Shown here piece by piece: positions 55,431-63,636 of a stretch of DNA of 64,000 nucleotides. A program made the position numbers and the translations under genes. The notes under the pieces are model-generated. The model had not been told where the DNA came from, did not search any database, and saw nothing but the letters and a program-made list of their open reading frames with translations. Positions within the stretch are counted from its first letter, which is position 1. Every line of letters begins with the position of its first letter. This stretch comes from Synechococcus sp. ATX 2A4. GTDB taxonomy: Bacteria > Cyanobacteriota > Cyanobacteriia > PCC-6307 > Cyanobiaceae. The stretch lies in contig NZ_JAGQCV010000004.1 in the NCBI RefSeq assembly GCF_024346375.1, positions 124,001 through 188,000 on the forward strand. Reading direction: 5' to 3'.

Positions 55431-55612
55431 GCCCGTCCGCCGCTGCGTGGTCCCTGGCCTTCCCGGTGCCTGCAATGATCGATCCAGTGGCGGCGGCGGA
55501 GATGGTTCCGGAAGACAGGCGCCGGCCGGCCTGGCTGAACTGGCTCTTCCTGCTGGCGTTCCTCTGGTCGTCGTGGCAGCTGGCCGGGCTCTGGCTGGCC
55601 CGGCTCAACTGA
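55427..55612 (+). CDS. Small single-helix membrane protein
   Basis: A 61-residue frame (ATG 55427) coupled to the preceding gene by ATGA overlap. Its C-terminal half is a tryptophan-rich transmembrane helix (WLNWLFLLAFLWSSWQLAGLWLARL). An internal ATG at 55475 would give a 45-residue form. Function unknown. Confidence 0.55.
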   Translation: MSPSAAAWSLAFPVPAMIDPVAAAEMVPEDRRRPAWLNWLFLLAFLWSSWQLAGLWLARLN

Positions 55613-55642
55613 CGCCGCTCCGGAACCGGCCAAGCCGGGCGC

Positions 55643-56020
55643 TCAGCCGAACCCGTCGGATGGATCAGGTGAATCGCTCAGCGCCTGCCGCAACCGGCCC
55701 AGCAGCACCTCTGTGGCCTGCTTGGGGCTGAGCCCACGGGTACAGGCGGCATCTCGCCAGGCGCGGCTGGTTTTGATCAGTTCCTCCAGCGGCCCAGCCC
55801 CGGAGCGCAGGGCTTCGAAGGCCCCCAGCAGGCGTGCGCGCTCCTCCGCATCCGGCTCGCCACAGACGATGTACTGCATGCCATCGCTGCCGGTGTAGAG
55901 CAACGTTCCATCGGGCCCCAGCAGCGGTGCGGTGGCTGGAATGGGCGGAGTGCGATCGTCCCGCTCGCCTTCCGGCGCATCGCCAGCGGGGAGATCGGAC
56001 GGACCGGGTGGTGGGGGCAT
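55643..56020 (-). CDS. Conserved hypothetical protein
   Basis: A 125-residue acidic protein. A Pro-rich N-terminus precedes LLGPDGTLLYTGSDGMQYIVCGEPDAEERARLLGAFEALRSG, a compact domain without catalytic motifs. The C-terminus is helical (SPKQATEVLLGRLRQALSDS). It lies 82 bp downstream of the histidine kinase gene on the same strand and could belong to that operon. Confidence 0.55.
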   Translation of the reverse strand: MPPPPGPSDLPAGDAPEGERDDRTPPIPATAPLLGPDGTLLYTGSDGMQYIVCGEPDAEERARLLGAFEALRSGAGPLEELIKTSRAWRDAACTRGLSPKQATEVLLGRLRQALSDSPDPSDGFG

Positions 56021-56102
56021 GGGGGTCGCGACAGGTGGACAGCGAGGCGGTGGCAGGCAGGCGAAGGCTTGTCCATCATCACCGTCCCGCCAAGGGTTGG
56101 GA

Positions 56103-57434
56103 TCAACTCGCCTGGCGTGGGCTCAGCGAATGCCCCGTGAAGCGCACGCAGAAGCCGCTGGGTTCGCCCGCGACCAGCGACACATCACCGCCATGGGCGC
56201 GGGCGACCCGCTGGGCGATGGATAGGCCCAGACCGCAATGCCCGTGGCCGCCGCGGGCCTGATCGAGGCGCTGGAAGGGCAGCAGGGCCTGGGAGCGTTG
56301 CTCTTCGGCGATTCCCTGGCCCTGGTCCCAGACCTCCAGTTTGAAACCCTGGCGAGACAGGGCGCGCAGACGGAGCCGCACCGGTGGCTCCCCGTAGCTG
56401 AGGGCGTTGTCGATCAGGTTGGCAACGGCCCGGCCCAGGGCAATCGGTTGCACCCAGGCCTGCACGGGGCTCAGATCGAGTTCGAGCGGCCGGCCGTCGT
56501 AGCGCGCCGCCAGTTCCGCCAGCAGCTCTTCGAGCGGTACCTCCACGGCCTGCTCGCTGCCGCCGCCGCCGGCGAACAGCAGGAACTGGCCCGTGATCCG
56601 TTCGAGGTCGTCGAGATCGGCTTCCGCTTTGGCCCGCTCGCTGCCGTCCAGAACTGGACCCTTGCCGAGCGAAAGGCGCAACCTCAAGCGGGTGAGTGGG
56701 CTCTTGAGATCGTGGGCGATGCCTGCCAACATCGTGGCCCGGTCCCGTTCGCTGTTGTCCAGCCGTTCGAGCATGGCGTTGAAGTGCCCTGCCAGGCGGC
56801 GCACTTCAGGCGCTCCCCGCTGGGAGAGGCGATCGGGCTGGGTCTCCAGACCGACGCGGCCCAGCGCCCGCTCCAGCTGCCGCAGTGGTCTCTGCACCTC
56901 CAGCAGCAGAAACAGGGCGCCCGCCATGATGCTGCCGCTCACCAGTGAGAGGGTGACCAGCTGCGGATCAGGCGGCCAGCCGAGCTGGGGGCGGATCGCG
57001 GCATAGAGCCACACCGGCTCAAGCGGTGAGGCCAGCTCGATCCACACCCCGCGGTTCTCGCCCTCGGTGGGCACCACCACCGGGCAGCGCGGCAGGCGGC
57101 GGCAAAGTTCGAGCTGAAGCTGGCTGGCCTGCCGGTCGAGCAGGGCATCACTCGCCTGCCCCTGCCACCAGGGCCGGCGTCGGGGCCGGGGCGGCTGGCC
57201 TACGCCGAGCTGCAGTCCGCTGAGCTGGGACACCGTGGAGGGCGGAAAGCGCTCCAGCGCCAGCTCCGAAAGCCGCAGATTCAAGGCCACCTGCGGACCC
57301 ATCTGATCGATCTGAGAGCGGCCCAGGGTGGAGCCGAGCAGCATCTGCAGCAGCAGCAGGCTCAGACCCCAGCCGCCCAGGAAGAAGCCCCCCAGGCGCC
57401 AGAGCAGCGCCGCTGAACGCAGGGAGGCCGCCAT
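56103..57434 (-). CDS. Sensor histidine kinase (EnvZ-like)
   Basis: A 443-residue membrane kinase: transmembrane helix 1 (about 10-35), an extracytoplasmic domain of about 125 residues with two Cys, helix 2 (about 160-180), then HAMP (VQRPLRQLERALGRV). The H-box is AGIAHDLKSPLTRLRLRLSL (phosphoacceptor His) and the ATPase N, G1 and G2 boxes are NLIDNALSYGEP, VWDQGQGI and GHCGLGLSIAQRVA. The gene follows the response regulator by 3 bp, so the two form one two-component system. The signal is unknown. Confidence 0.88.
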   Translation of the reverse strand: MAASLRSAALLWRLGGFFLGGWGLSLLLLQMLLGSTLGRSQIDQMGPQVALNLRLSELALERFPPSTVSQLSGLQLGVGQPPRPRRRPWWQGQASDALLDRQASQLQLELCRRLPRCPVVVPTEGENRGVWIELASPLEPVWLYAAIRPQLGWPPDPQLVTLSLVSGSIMAGALFLLLEVQRPLRQLERALGRVGLETQPDRLSQRGAPEVRRLAGHFNAMLERLDNSERDRATMLAGIAHDLKSPLTRLRLRLSLGKGPVLDGSERAKAEADLDDLERITGQFLLFAGGGGSEQAVEVPLEELLAELAARYDGRPLELDLSPVQAWVQPIALGRAVANLIDNALSYGEPPVRLRLRALSRQGFKLEVWDQGQGIAEEQRSQALLPFQRLDQARGGHGHCGLGLSIAQRVARAHGGDVSLVAGEPSGFCVRFTGHSLSPRQAS

Positions 57435-57437
57435 GAC

Positions 57438-58163
57438 TCAGCGGCCCCGCGGGGCTCCATCCGGCACGAACACATAGCCGTAACCCCACACCGTCTGCAG
57501 GTAGCGGGGGCGGCTGGCATCGGGTTCAATCAGCCGGCGCACCCGCGAAACCTGCACGTCCATGCTGCGGCTGTCGGTGTCACTGTCAGGACCGCGGGCC
57601 AGTTCAATCAGGCGCTCGCGGGACAGGGGGCGGTGGGGATGTTGCACGAAGGCGGCCAGCAGGCTGAATTCCCCGCTGGTGATCGTGACGCTCTTGCCCT
57701 CCCGTTCGAGCGTTCGCGCTGAGAGATCGAGCACGTTGTCGCCGAATTCCACCAGCTCACCGCCAGCCACAGGGGTGCCGGCCGGCAGGTTGCCGCGGCG
57801 CCGCAGCACCGCTTCGATCCGGGCGGTGAGCTCCCGCGGCAGAAACGGCTTGGCCAGGTAGTCGTCGGCGCCCTGCTCAAGGCCGATGATCCGGTCCACG
57901 GCCTCGCCCTTGGCCGTGAGCATCACCACCGGCAGGTCGTCCTGGTTGTCGCGCAGACGGCGCAGCAGCGTGAGGCCATCCTCACCGGGCAGCATCAGAT
58001 CGAGCACCACCAGATCGGGGCGCTGGAATTCGAGCCGCGCGATCAACTGGAGGCCGTCGTTGAGGCAGCGCACCTCGTAGCCCTGATCGGTGAGGTAGCT
58101 GCTGAGCAGCTGGCGAAGTTCAGGGTCGTCATCCACCACCCAGATGGTGTGGGCTCGGCTCAT
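57438..58163 (-). CDS. OmpR-family response regulator
   Basis: A 241-residue transcription factor. The receiver has the acidic pair VVDDDPE, the phosphoacceptor in LVVLDLMLPGEDG (about Asp55), the switch threonine in VVMLTAKG and the lysine in LAKPFLPREL. A winged-helix DNA-binding domain follows (about 140-238, ending VWGYGYVFVPDG). It is encoded directly upstream of the EnvZ-like kinase. The ATG at 58161-58163 gives the standard start; the 155-bp leader up to the 58318-58351 hairpin may hold its promoter. Confidence 0.9.
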   Translation of the reverse strand: MSRAHTIWVVDDDPELRQLLSSYLTDQGYEVRCLNDGLQLIARLEFQRPDLVVLDLMLPGEDGLTLLRRLRDNQDDLPVVMLTAKGEAVDRIIGLEQGADDYLAKPFLPRELTARIEAVLRRRGNLPAGTPVAGGELVEFGDNVLDLSARTLEREGKSVTITSGEFSLLAAFVQHPHRPLSRERLIELARGPDSDTDSRSMDVQVSRVRRLIEPDASRPRYLQTVWGYGYVFVPDGAPRGR

Positions 58164-58317
58164 GGCTGGGAAAGGTCCCGTTCTGCACCGACTGTATGGA
58201 GGAATGACCTGGGCAAGGCTGAGGGGGCGGGCGAGGGACATGTTCAAAGGTGACCCAAGCCGGTACTGGTCGGATCCGGTCATGGCTCGCTGAATATCGG
58301 CTGGCGCGCGGTCGCCC

Positions 58318-58351
58318 CATGCGAGCACCTTCTCCATAAGGTGCTCGCATG
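58318..58351. promoter_or_regulatory. 14-bp inverted repeat between the response regulator and EF-hand genes
   Basis: CATGCGAGCACCTT (58318-58331) and AAGGTGCTCGCATG (58338-58351) are perfectly complementary with a CTCCAT loop. The right arm contains the ATG (58349) that could start the EF-hand gene, so in RNA the hairpin would sequester that start. As DNA it is a candidate operator between divergent genes. No T-run follows in either direction. Confidence 0.65.
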
Positions 58352-58879
58352 CAACGGCTAGGCCCTAGATCCCGACCCCGTCGCGCCGTGCTTCGGGCGC
58401 GATGCGACCCTGCGGCGCAGTGGCCGACGTTGCACCTGCTTTTTCTGCTCGCCGTGGGGTGCCTGGTGGTCAGCCCCGCTGCGGTGCAGTGCAAGGAGAC
58501 GATGCAACTGCTGAGGTATCAGCAGAAACTGGAAGCCTGGTTTCAACGGCTGGATCGGGATGGCGATGGCCGCCTGACCCCGGCCGAAGTGAGGGGGCAT
58601 CCGTTCCTGGAAATCAATTTCGATCGGCTTGATTCAGGCCGACGGGGGTATCTGGTGCCCTCCGATCTGGCGCCGAAGCAGCGTCACTTTCTCGGCAGCC
58701 GCGTGCAGGAGATGTTCCACCGTGCCGACACCAACCGCGATGGACGGATCAGCCCGGCTGAAGCGGCAGCGTTCCCCTGGCTGTGGCGGCATTTCACCGA
58801 GGCGGATCGCAACCGAGACGGCAGCGTGACCCTGGAGGAGTTGTGGTTGTTGCGTCGCTCGCTCGCTCCTGGGAACTGA
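58349..58879 (+). CDS. EF-hand calcium-binding protein, exported
   Basis: About 176 residues from ATG 58349, with a likely signal peptide (LHLLFLLAVGCLVVSPAAVQC). Two full EF-hand loops, DRDGDGRLTPAE and DTNRDGRISPAE, are followed by a third, DRNRDGSVTLEE, and a degenerate one (DSGRRGYLVPSD). It probably binds calcium outside the cytoplasm. In-frame GTG 58388 or TTG 58430 would give starts closer to the signal peptide and leave the hairpin in the leader, so the start is uncertain. Confidence 0.8.
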   Translation: MQRLGPRSRPRRAVLRARCDPAAQWPTLHLLFLLAVGCLVVSPAAVQCKETMQLLRYQQKLEAWFQRLDRDGDGRLTPAEVRGHPFLEINFDRLDSGRRGYLVPSDLAPKQRHFLGSRVQEMFHRADTNRDGRISPAEAAAFPWLWRHFTEADRNRDGSVTLEELWLLRRSLAPGN

Positions 58880-58911
58880 ATGGCCAGCAATGGAGCTGGT
58901 GGTGCTTGGAT

Positions 58912-59358
58912 TCAATGGGGCGGTCGCGTGGGCGGGCGGATCGTGGTGAGCTTGGCCATGGCCCGGCCCATGGCAGACGGCAGCCGCAGGCTGTTGCCCA
59001 CCCCCGGAACCAGCAGGCGCACCAGGCGGAACAACCCGTTGCCCACCAGCAGCAGCGCCCCCACCGCCACGGCCACGACCACCAGCAAGCCCAGCAACTG
59101 GGCGAGGCCGGCGAGCAACTGCAACAGCCCCAGCCCGATCTGGCCAAGGCCGGCGAGCACGGCACTGATCACCTTGCTGACCAGCAGCAGGGAGTCGAGC
59201 CGGGACGGCAACTGCAGCAGTGCCACCAGCAACCCCAGCCCGATCGCCGCATTCAGCAGGGCGAGCAAGCATTCGCGCCAGGGTGAACGGGTGCGTCGCT
59301 TGCGAAACACCTTGCGAACCGACGTGGGGGTGAACCCGGATTCGGGTTTGCGGTTCAT
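58912..59358 (-). CDS. Hydrophobic membrane protein, unknown function
   Basis: A 148-residue protein with a basic head (MNRKPESGFTPTSVRKVFRKRRTR), then three long hydrophobic stretches rich in Leu, Gly and Ala (about 27-47, 56-90 and 91-115) and a short tail. Low-complexity leucine-rich helices make homology hard to judge. It follows the small acidic-protein gene (59369-59614) on the same strand. Confidence 0.6.
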   Translation of the reverse strand: MNRKPESGFTPTSVRKVFRKRRTRSPWRECLLALLNAAIGLGLLVALLQLPSRLDSLLLVSKVISAVLAGLGQIGLGLLQLLAGLAQLLGLLVVVAVAVGALLLVGNGLFRLVRLLVPGVGNSLRLPSAMGRAMAKLTTIRPPTRPPH

Positions 59359-59368
59359 CGCCACGGGC

Positions 59369-59614
59369 TCAGGTGTCGAAGGTGTAGCCGGCGCCTCGCA
59401 TCCAGCGCTCAAACTCAATCAACACCAGTTCGTTGGGACAATCCACGAGGCTGAGCCCTTCAACAGTGCAGTCGCCCTGGCCGCCGTGATGCAAGGACAG
59501 GTGAAAATCCTTGCCGCTGAGCCCGCACACTTCCGGATCACTGCGCACCACCACGTCAAGAGAGGCACCCAGGCGAATCACCCGCCGCCGCAATTCTGAC
59601 CAGCTCTTCGTCAT
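59369..59614 (-). CDS. Small conserved protein of unknown function
   Basis: An 81-residue protein from ATG 59612-59614 (MTKSWSELRRRVIRLGASLDVVV...), with a segment DFHLSLHHGGQGDCTVEGLSLVDCPNELVLIEFERWM. An upstream ATG at 59680 would add 22 residues. It lies 10 bp upstream of the hydrophobic protein gene, so the two are probably cotranscribed. No known motif. Confidence 0.6.
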   Translation of the reverse strand: MTKSWSELRRRVIRLGASLDVVVRSDPEVCGLSGKDFHLSLHHGGQGDCTVEGLSLVDCPNELVLIEFERWMRGAGYTFDT

Positions 59615-59787
59615 CGGGCCGTGCTCAATGCTTCGTTCTCCGGCTTCAACAGTTGGGGGCCCATCGGCTGACGACGCCATTTTCTGTCATGGGTGCTTCG
59701 ATTCTCCCCATGCCCTGCCCAGAAACCTTGCAAACAGTAGTGGGTGTTTCGTGGCCCAGGTGTTGGGATCGCGACGCTAGCCGCGGC

Positions 59788-60423
59788 TCAGGGGGCCGCT
59801 GGGGCCTGCGGTGTCGTTGGTGCGCTGGTGGCGGCCGGTTGTGCCTCTCCCTGGGGAGCGGCCGGCTTGGGCAGCGGCAGCATCAAGCTGAGCGATGAGG
59901 TGATCACCAACGCCGCAAAGCCGGCCGCCGGCGAGAACAGCCGTCGCCGCAGCGGCACCCGCTCGAGGATTTCGCGGCGCTGCAGCGGCACTTCGGCGGG
60001 AATCACGAAGCCGAGCTGCACCCGCGGATCGAGCCGCAGATGGTCGAGGCAGCGCACCAGATCCGCCAGTTCGGCATCGTCGAAGTCGAGTTCCAGAGGA
60101 GGCGTGTCCGGCTGGCTGCTGAACAGCCGCAGCCGGTGCCGGCTCTGTTCCCCGCTGCCGAGGGGCTCGATCTGGACCGGGGAGCCATCGGCACCGAAGG
60201 GGCGCGGCACCCCACTCACCAGGTGGCGGGCATAGGGCAGCACCACGGTCAGCAGAGCCTCAAGGTGGTTGCGTTTCCCCTCCAGCGACGGGCGTCCGAT
60301 CAGGTCGAGCTCCCAGCCCATCAAGATGCCGATCGCGTCGTTGGCCTGGGAGGCAGAGAGATCAGGAAGGCCGTCGATGCGCAACCGGCAGCTGGTCTGC
60401 TCGTAGCGATAACTCTGTTTCAC
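59788..60423 (-). CDS. DUF4335 family protein
   Basis: A 211-residue cyanobacterial protein: the N-terminal YRYEQTSCRLRIDGLPD and the central GKRNHLEALLTVVLPYARHLVSG resemble DUF4335. A C-terminal transmembrane helix (FAALVITSSLSLMLPLP) is followed by an Ala/Pro-rich tail. Its GTG start (60421-60423) overlaps the stop of the DUF3038 gene (GTGA). DUF3038 and DUF4335 genes are typically neighbours in cyanobacteria, so their products probably act together; the function is unknown. Confidence 0.78.
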   Translation of the reverse strand: MKQSYRYEQTSCRLRIDGLPDLSASQANDAIGILMGWELDLIGRPSLEGKRNHLEALLTVVLPYARHLVSGVPRPFGADGSPVQIEPLGSGEQSRHRLRLFSSQPDTPPLELDFDDAELADLVRCLDHLRLDPRVQLGFVIPAEVPLQRREILERVPLRRRLFSPAAGFAALVITSSLSLMLPLPKPAAPQGEAQPAATSAPTTPQAPAAP

Positions 60424-60965
60424 GCAGCGGCATCCATGAGGCTGGCCTTGAGACGGTCGAATCCTCCCGCGCCAGCCCCGAGCGCGAGGCCCTGCACGAG
60501 CTGAAGGCGGTGGCGGGAGCCTTCCTCCGGGTCGAGCAGCTTCTGCACCCCGCCACGGCGGGGGTTCAGCCGTTCCCGCACCAGCTCATCGAGGCGCTGG
60601 CGGAACAACTCCCAACGCTGGATGCTCACTCCATCCGGCTCCGACGACGACAGCAGCTGGCGCAGCATCGGATAGATGCGCTCGGCGAGGGCGCACAGCA
60701 CCGAGATCAGCGCGTCGGTTTCGGTCTCGCTCAGTTCGCCCCGGCGGCAGGCCAGGCGCAGCGGGTTGTAACAACGGCGCTTCCACAGCTCCACGCGGTT
60801 GGGGAAGAGGTCGCCGAAGCCGAGTTGCTGGGCCATGAACACCATCGCTTCGCCCCCGTTGAGATCGAGGGCTTCCACGCTCAGCAGCATCAGATCCAGC
60901 CGTTCCAGGCCGCGGCGGTTGAGCCGGCTGGGGGATCGGGATTCGGTCAGGGGTGCATCGGCCAT
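60420..60965 (-). CDS. DUF3038 family protein
   Basis: A 181-residue helical protein. The segment LERLDLMLLSVEALDLNGGEAMVFMAQQLGF followed by FPNRVELWKRRCYNPLRL is the DUF3038 signature. It is cytoplasmic, with no catalytic motif. It is coupled to the DUF4335 gene by a GTGA overlap and is divergent from apt (48 bp between starts). Confidence 0.8.
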   Translation of the reverse strand: MADAPLTESRSPSRLNRRGLERLDLMLLSVEALDLNGGEAMVFMAQQLGFGDLFPNRVELWKRRCYNPLRLACRRGELSETETDALISVLCALAERIYPMLRQLLSSSEPDGVSIQRWELFRQRLDELVRERLNPRRGGVQKLLDPEEGSRHRLQLVQGLALGAGAGGFDRLKASLMDAAA

Positions 60966-61013
60966 GGCTGCGATGATGCCAGCGCCTGAGCCGATCCGTC
61001 ATCCGCCCCCGCC

Positions 61014-61571
61014 ATGGCCGCCCAATTTCCTTCGCTCGAAAGGGCGCAGCCGCCCGATCTGCGCCAGCTGGTGCGTGACATTCCTGACTTCCCCAAGCCC
61101 GGAATCCTGTTTCGTGATCTGACCCCGTTGATGCGCGATCCGCTCGGCTGGCAGGAGGTGATGCGCCGGCTGGCCCAGGTGTGCGAGCGGTTGCAGCCCG
61201 ATCTGATCGTGGGGATCGAATCCCGCGGCTTCATCGTGGGCACCGCCCTTGCCACCGTGGTGGAGCTGGGCTTTGTGCCGGTGCGCAAACCCGGCAAGCT
61301 GCCCGGGCAGGTGCGTGGCGTGGATTACGCGCTGGAGTACGGCTCCGATCGCCTGGAGATCCAGCACGATGCCCTCGCCGATGGCGCCCGGGTGTTGATC
61401 GTCGACGACCTGCTCGCCACCGGTGGCACCGCCGCCGCCTGCGCCCAGCTGGTGGAGGAGGCTGGCGGAGCGCTCTGTGGCTTCGGGTTCGTGGCGGAGC
61501 TTGCTGGCCTGGAGGGACGGCGGCGGCTGCCCGACGGGCAACCGGTGGAGTCCCTGATCATCTACAGCTGA
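61014..61571 (+). CDS. apt: Adenine phosphoribosyltransferase
   Basis: A 185-residue type I phosphoribosyltransferase that salvages adenine to AMP. The APT markers are [18 protein letters not shown] (about 23-40), [15 protein letters not shown] and the PRPP motif [16 protein letters not shown]. Starts at ATG 61014, divergent from the DUF3038 gene. Confidence 0.93.
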   Translation: MAAQFPSLERAQPPDLRQLVRDIPDFPKPGILFRDLTPLMRDPLGWQEVMRRLAQVCERLQPDLIVGIESRGFIVGTALATVVELGFVPVRKPGKLPGQVRGVDYALEYGSDRLEIQHDALADGARVLIVDDLLATGGTAAACAQLVEEAGGALCGFGFVAELAGLEGRRRLPDGQPVESLIIYS

Positions 61572-61669
61572 AGAACGGCGGCGGGTCTGCGGAGCGCCGG
61601 CAGACCCGCGGCGGCAAGCCGGAGTCAGCATCCACGCAACACTTCACGCCAGTGGGGTTTGAACCGCCG

Positions 61670-61882
61670 TCAGTCCTGGCTGTCCTGCCAGCCGAGCACC
61701 TGATCGAGTTGCTCCAGGCTGATCAGCCCGAAGCGCCAGAGGATCACCGGCAGTGGAGCCTGCTCCAGCTGGGCCTGCTTGACGCCCAGGGCCAGGGCGT
61801 TTTCGCTCAGACCCAGCTCTCGGCGCAGGTAACGCACCAAGGCCGATGGCGGCACCGGCTGGGGGGAGGTGCTGTTCACCAT
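61670..61882 (-). CDS. DUF2949 family protein
   Basis: A 70-residue helical protein matching the cyanobacterial DUF2949 family (ALVRYLRRELGLSENALALGVKQAQLEQAPLPVILWRFGLISLEQLDQVLGW). Function unknown. It lies downstream of the UbiH-like gene on the same strand, separated by 34 bp. Confidence 0.8.
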   Translation of the reverse strand: MVNSTSPQPVPPSALVRYLRRELGLSENALALGVKQAQLEQAPLPVILWRFGLISLEQLDQVLGWQDSQD

Positions 61883-61916
61883 GGCCCGGAAGGGAAGCAG
61901 CCGCTGGAGTTCGCCA

Positions 61917-63140
61917 TCACTCTGACCAGCGCGCCAGCAGCTGGCAAGGACCGAGGGTCATGGTCCGGAGGCTGAGGCGCCGCAGCAGCGGTAGCCGGCC
62001 CAGGAGGTGCAGGGCAAGCTGGCGCATGGTGCGCTGCGGCCATTGCCGGGTCGAGAACAGCCGCACCAGCGCGTCGGTGGCCAGCAGCGTGAGCAGTACA
62101 TCGGGCCAGCGGCGACGGCCGTAGGCCGCCGGCAGCCGGCTGAGCCGCAGCCGGCCCCGGGCCGTACGGGCAGCCAGCTTGTGCAGCACGGCCACATCGC
62201 GCCAGCAGAGGTTGAGGCCCTGCCCCCCCACTGGGTGGCAGCGGTGCATGGTTTCGCCCACCAGCACGGTCTTGCCCCGGTGAAAGCCTCCGCTCAACTC
62301 CAGGGCGGCGGGGAACGCCCGGGGCGCGTCCAAAAGGGCGTCGGCCTGCAGACCATCGGGCAGAGCGCCGGCCAGCCGGTCGAGAAAGGCCACGGGGTCG
62401 AGGCTCTCCAGGCGCCGCATGCGCTGGGCCGGGCCGCTCCACACCAGCTGGAAGCGATCGCCGCCCAGGGGCAGGACGGCGAAGGGACCCTCGGCGCGGA
62501 ACAGCTCCCAGGCCTGATCACTGGCGGAGCCGCGCAGGCGCACCTGCACGCTCAGGCACGACTGGCTGTAGGGAAGGCGCCAGTGGGCCAGCCCCAGGGC
62601 CTGACGGGTGGAGGAGGCGGCGCCCTCAGCCGCGACCAGCAGATCCACCGGTGCCTGGCTGCCGGGACTGCCGAGGGCCAGTTGCACCTGCGGCGTGCGC
62701 TCCAGCCGCGTCAGCAGCAGCTCCATCAGAGGCGTGTGGCGTACCACCCAGCCCACGGCGCTGTCGGTGGACTGCGAACGGGTGGACTCCGAAGCGCTGG
62801 ACGGTGAAGCCGCCCGACGGCCAAGATCGCGGACGGTGAAAGGCACCTGCAGGCCCAGTTCAAGGTCGTGGAGGTCAAGCGCGCGGAAGGGCGCCAGTGC
62901 GGGAATCAGCGCTTCCCACAGCTGCAGGCGCTGCAGCAGGCGACGGCTGGAGTGGGTGAGCGCGTAGGCGCGGCTGCGGGCCATCAGCTGGCTGGCGGTG
63001 AGCGGATCCTCCAGCTCCACCTGCCAGCCGGCCTCCGCCAGGGCCAGGGCCGCCAGGGCGCCGGTGGGCCCAGCGCCGCGGACCCGGGCGTGTAGCTCGC
63101 AGCTCAGATGCTCGGAATGCTGGTCCAGGGAGTCGCCCAT
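61917..63140 (-). CDS. FAD-dependent monooxygenase (UbiH/ring hydroxylase family)
   Basis: A 407-residue flavoprotein with the FAD dinucleotide loop RGAGPTGALAALALAEAGW near the N-terminus (about 21-39), the second FAD motif LLVAAEGAASSTRQ and the terminal FAD-ribityl motif HRCHPVGGQGLNLCWRD. Cyanobacterial members are candidates for plastoquinone or other quinone ring hydroxylation. The start ATG (63138-63140) sits at the end of the U-tract of the terminator of the upstream hli gene. Confidence 0.82.
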   Translation of the reverse strand: MGDSLDQHSEHLSCELHARVRGAGPTGALAALALAEAGWQVELEDPLTASQLMARSRAYALTHSSRRLLQRLQLWEALIPALAPFRALDLHDLELGLQVPFTVRDLGRRAASPSSASESTRSQSTDSAVGWVVRHTPLMELLLTRLERTPQVQLALGSPGSQAPVDLLVAAEGAASSTRQALGLAHWRLPYSQSCLSVQVRLRGSASDQAWELFRAEGPFAVLPLGGDRFQLVWSGPAQRMRRLESLDPVAFLDRLAGALPDGLQADALLDAPRAFPAALELSGGFHRGKTVLVGETMHRCHPVGGQGLNLCWRDVAVLHKLAARTARGRLRLSRLPAAYGRRRWPDVLLTLLATDALVRLFSTRQWPQRTMRQLALHLLGRLPLLRRLSLRTMTLGPCQLLARWSE

Positions 63141-63141
63141 G

Positions 63142-63171
63142 AAAAAGCCGCAGCAGAAGTCTGCTGCGGCT
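63142..63171 (-). terminator. Rho-independent terminator of the hli gene
   Basis: On the minus strand AGCCGCAGCAGA (63160-63171) pairs with TCTGCTGCGGCT (63146-63157), followed by a T-run (bases 63142-63146). It lies 50 bp after the hli stop and ends 2 bp before the ATG of the monooxygenase gene. Confidence 0.88.
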
Positions 63172-63221
63172 CGTTGGGGGGGTGTGGCCGGTGATCCTCA
63201 CCGACCAGGGCGGGCCGGCGA

Positions 63222-63494
63222 TCAGCCGATGCCGAGCAGTCCGCGGGTGAAGGCTTCACCGCCGAGGGCGAATTCAGTGGCGAGCAGGGCGATGAAGCCG
63301 AGCATGGCCATGCGGCCGTTGAGCTTTTCGGCGCGCTCATGGAAGCCCCAGCCGCTCTCGGCGCTCACCACTTCCATGCGGGGCTCGGTGGCGAAGGCGT
63401 TGAGGCGGCCGCCGTCTTCGGTGGTGACGGTGGCCCCGCGGATGGTGGCGCGCTCAGTGGCGGAGACGGGGGCAGCGGTAGTGGCTTGGACCAT
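63222..63494 (-). CDS. hli: High-light-inducible protein (Hli/SCP), one-helix chlorophyll-binding family
   Basis: A 90-residue protein with an about 50-residue hydrophilic N-terminus and the conserved chlorophyll-binding helix [26 protein letters not shown], including the ExxxNGRxAMxG motif. It is a thylakoid protein that protects photosystem II or chlorophyll synthesis under stress. The ATG at 63494 is preceded by an AAGGAG site 4 bp away. Upstream, AACGTAAA (63540-63547) and AATGTAAC (63520-63527) on plus, i.e. TTTACGTT and GTTACATT on minus, resemble HLR1 half-sites. Confidence 0.92.
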   Translation of the reverse strand: MVQATTAAPVSATERATIRGATVTTEDGGRLNAFATEPRMEVVSAESGWGFHERAEKLNGRMAMLGFIALLATEFALGGEAFTRGLLGIG

Positions 63495-63636
63495 GGGGCT
63501 CCTTGGTGGTGATGCAGCCAATGTAACAGATTATTTCGCAACGTAAACGGATGTCGCGAAAGCTCAGGCGTGTGGGACGGTTCGGGCGGCTGATGGCATT
63601 GGGCCGGCGGCCGGTGTGCACGGGTTCTGGCCCGCT

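Noticed and set aside
57438-58163. Calling the response regulator RpaA or RpaB
   Set aside because: It is an OmpR-family protein, but its receiver differs clearly from the RpaB sequence I know and it is paired with its own kinase; a specific name is not supported.
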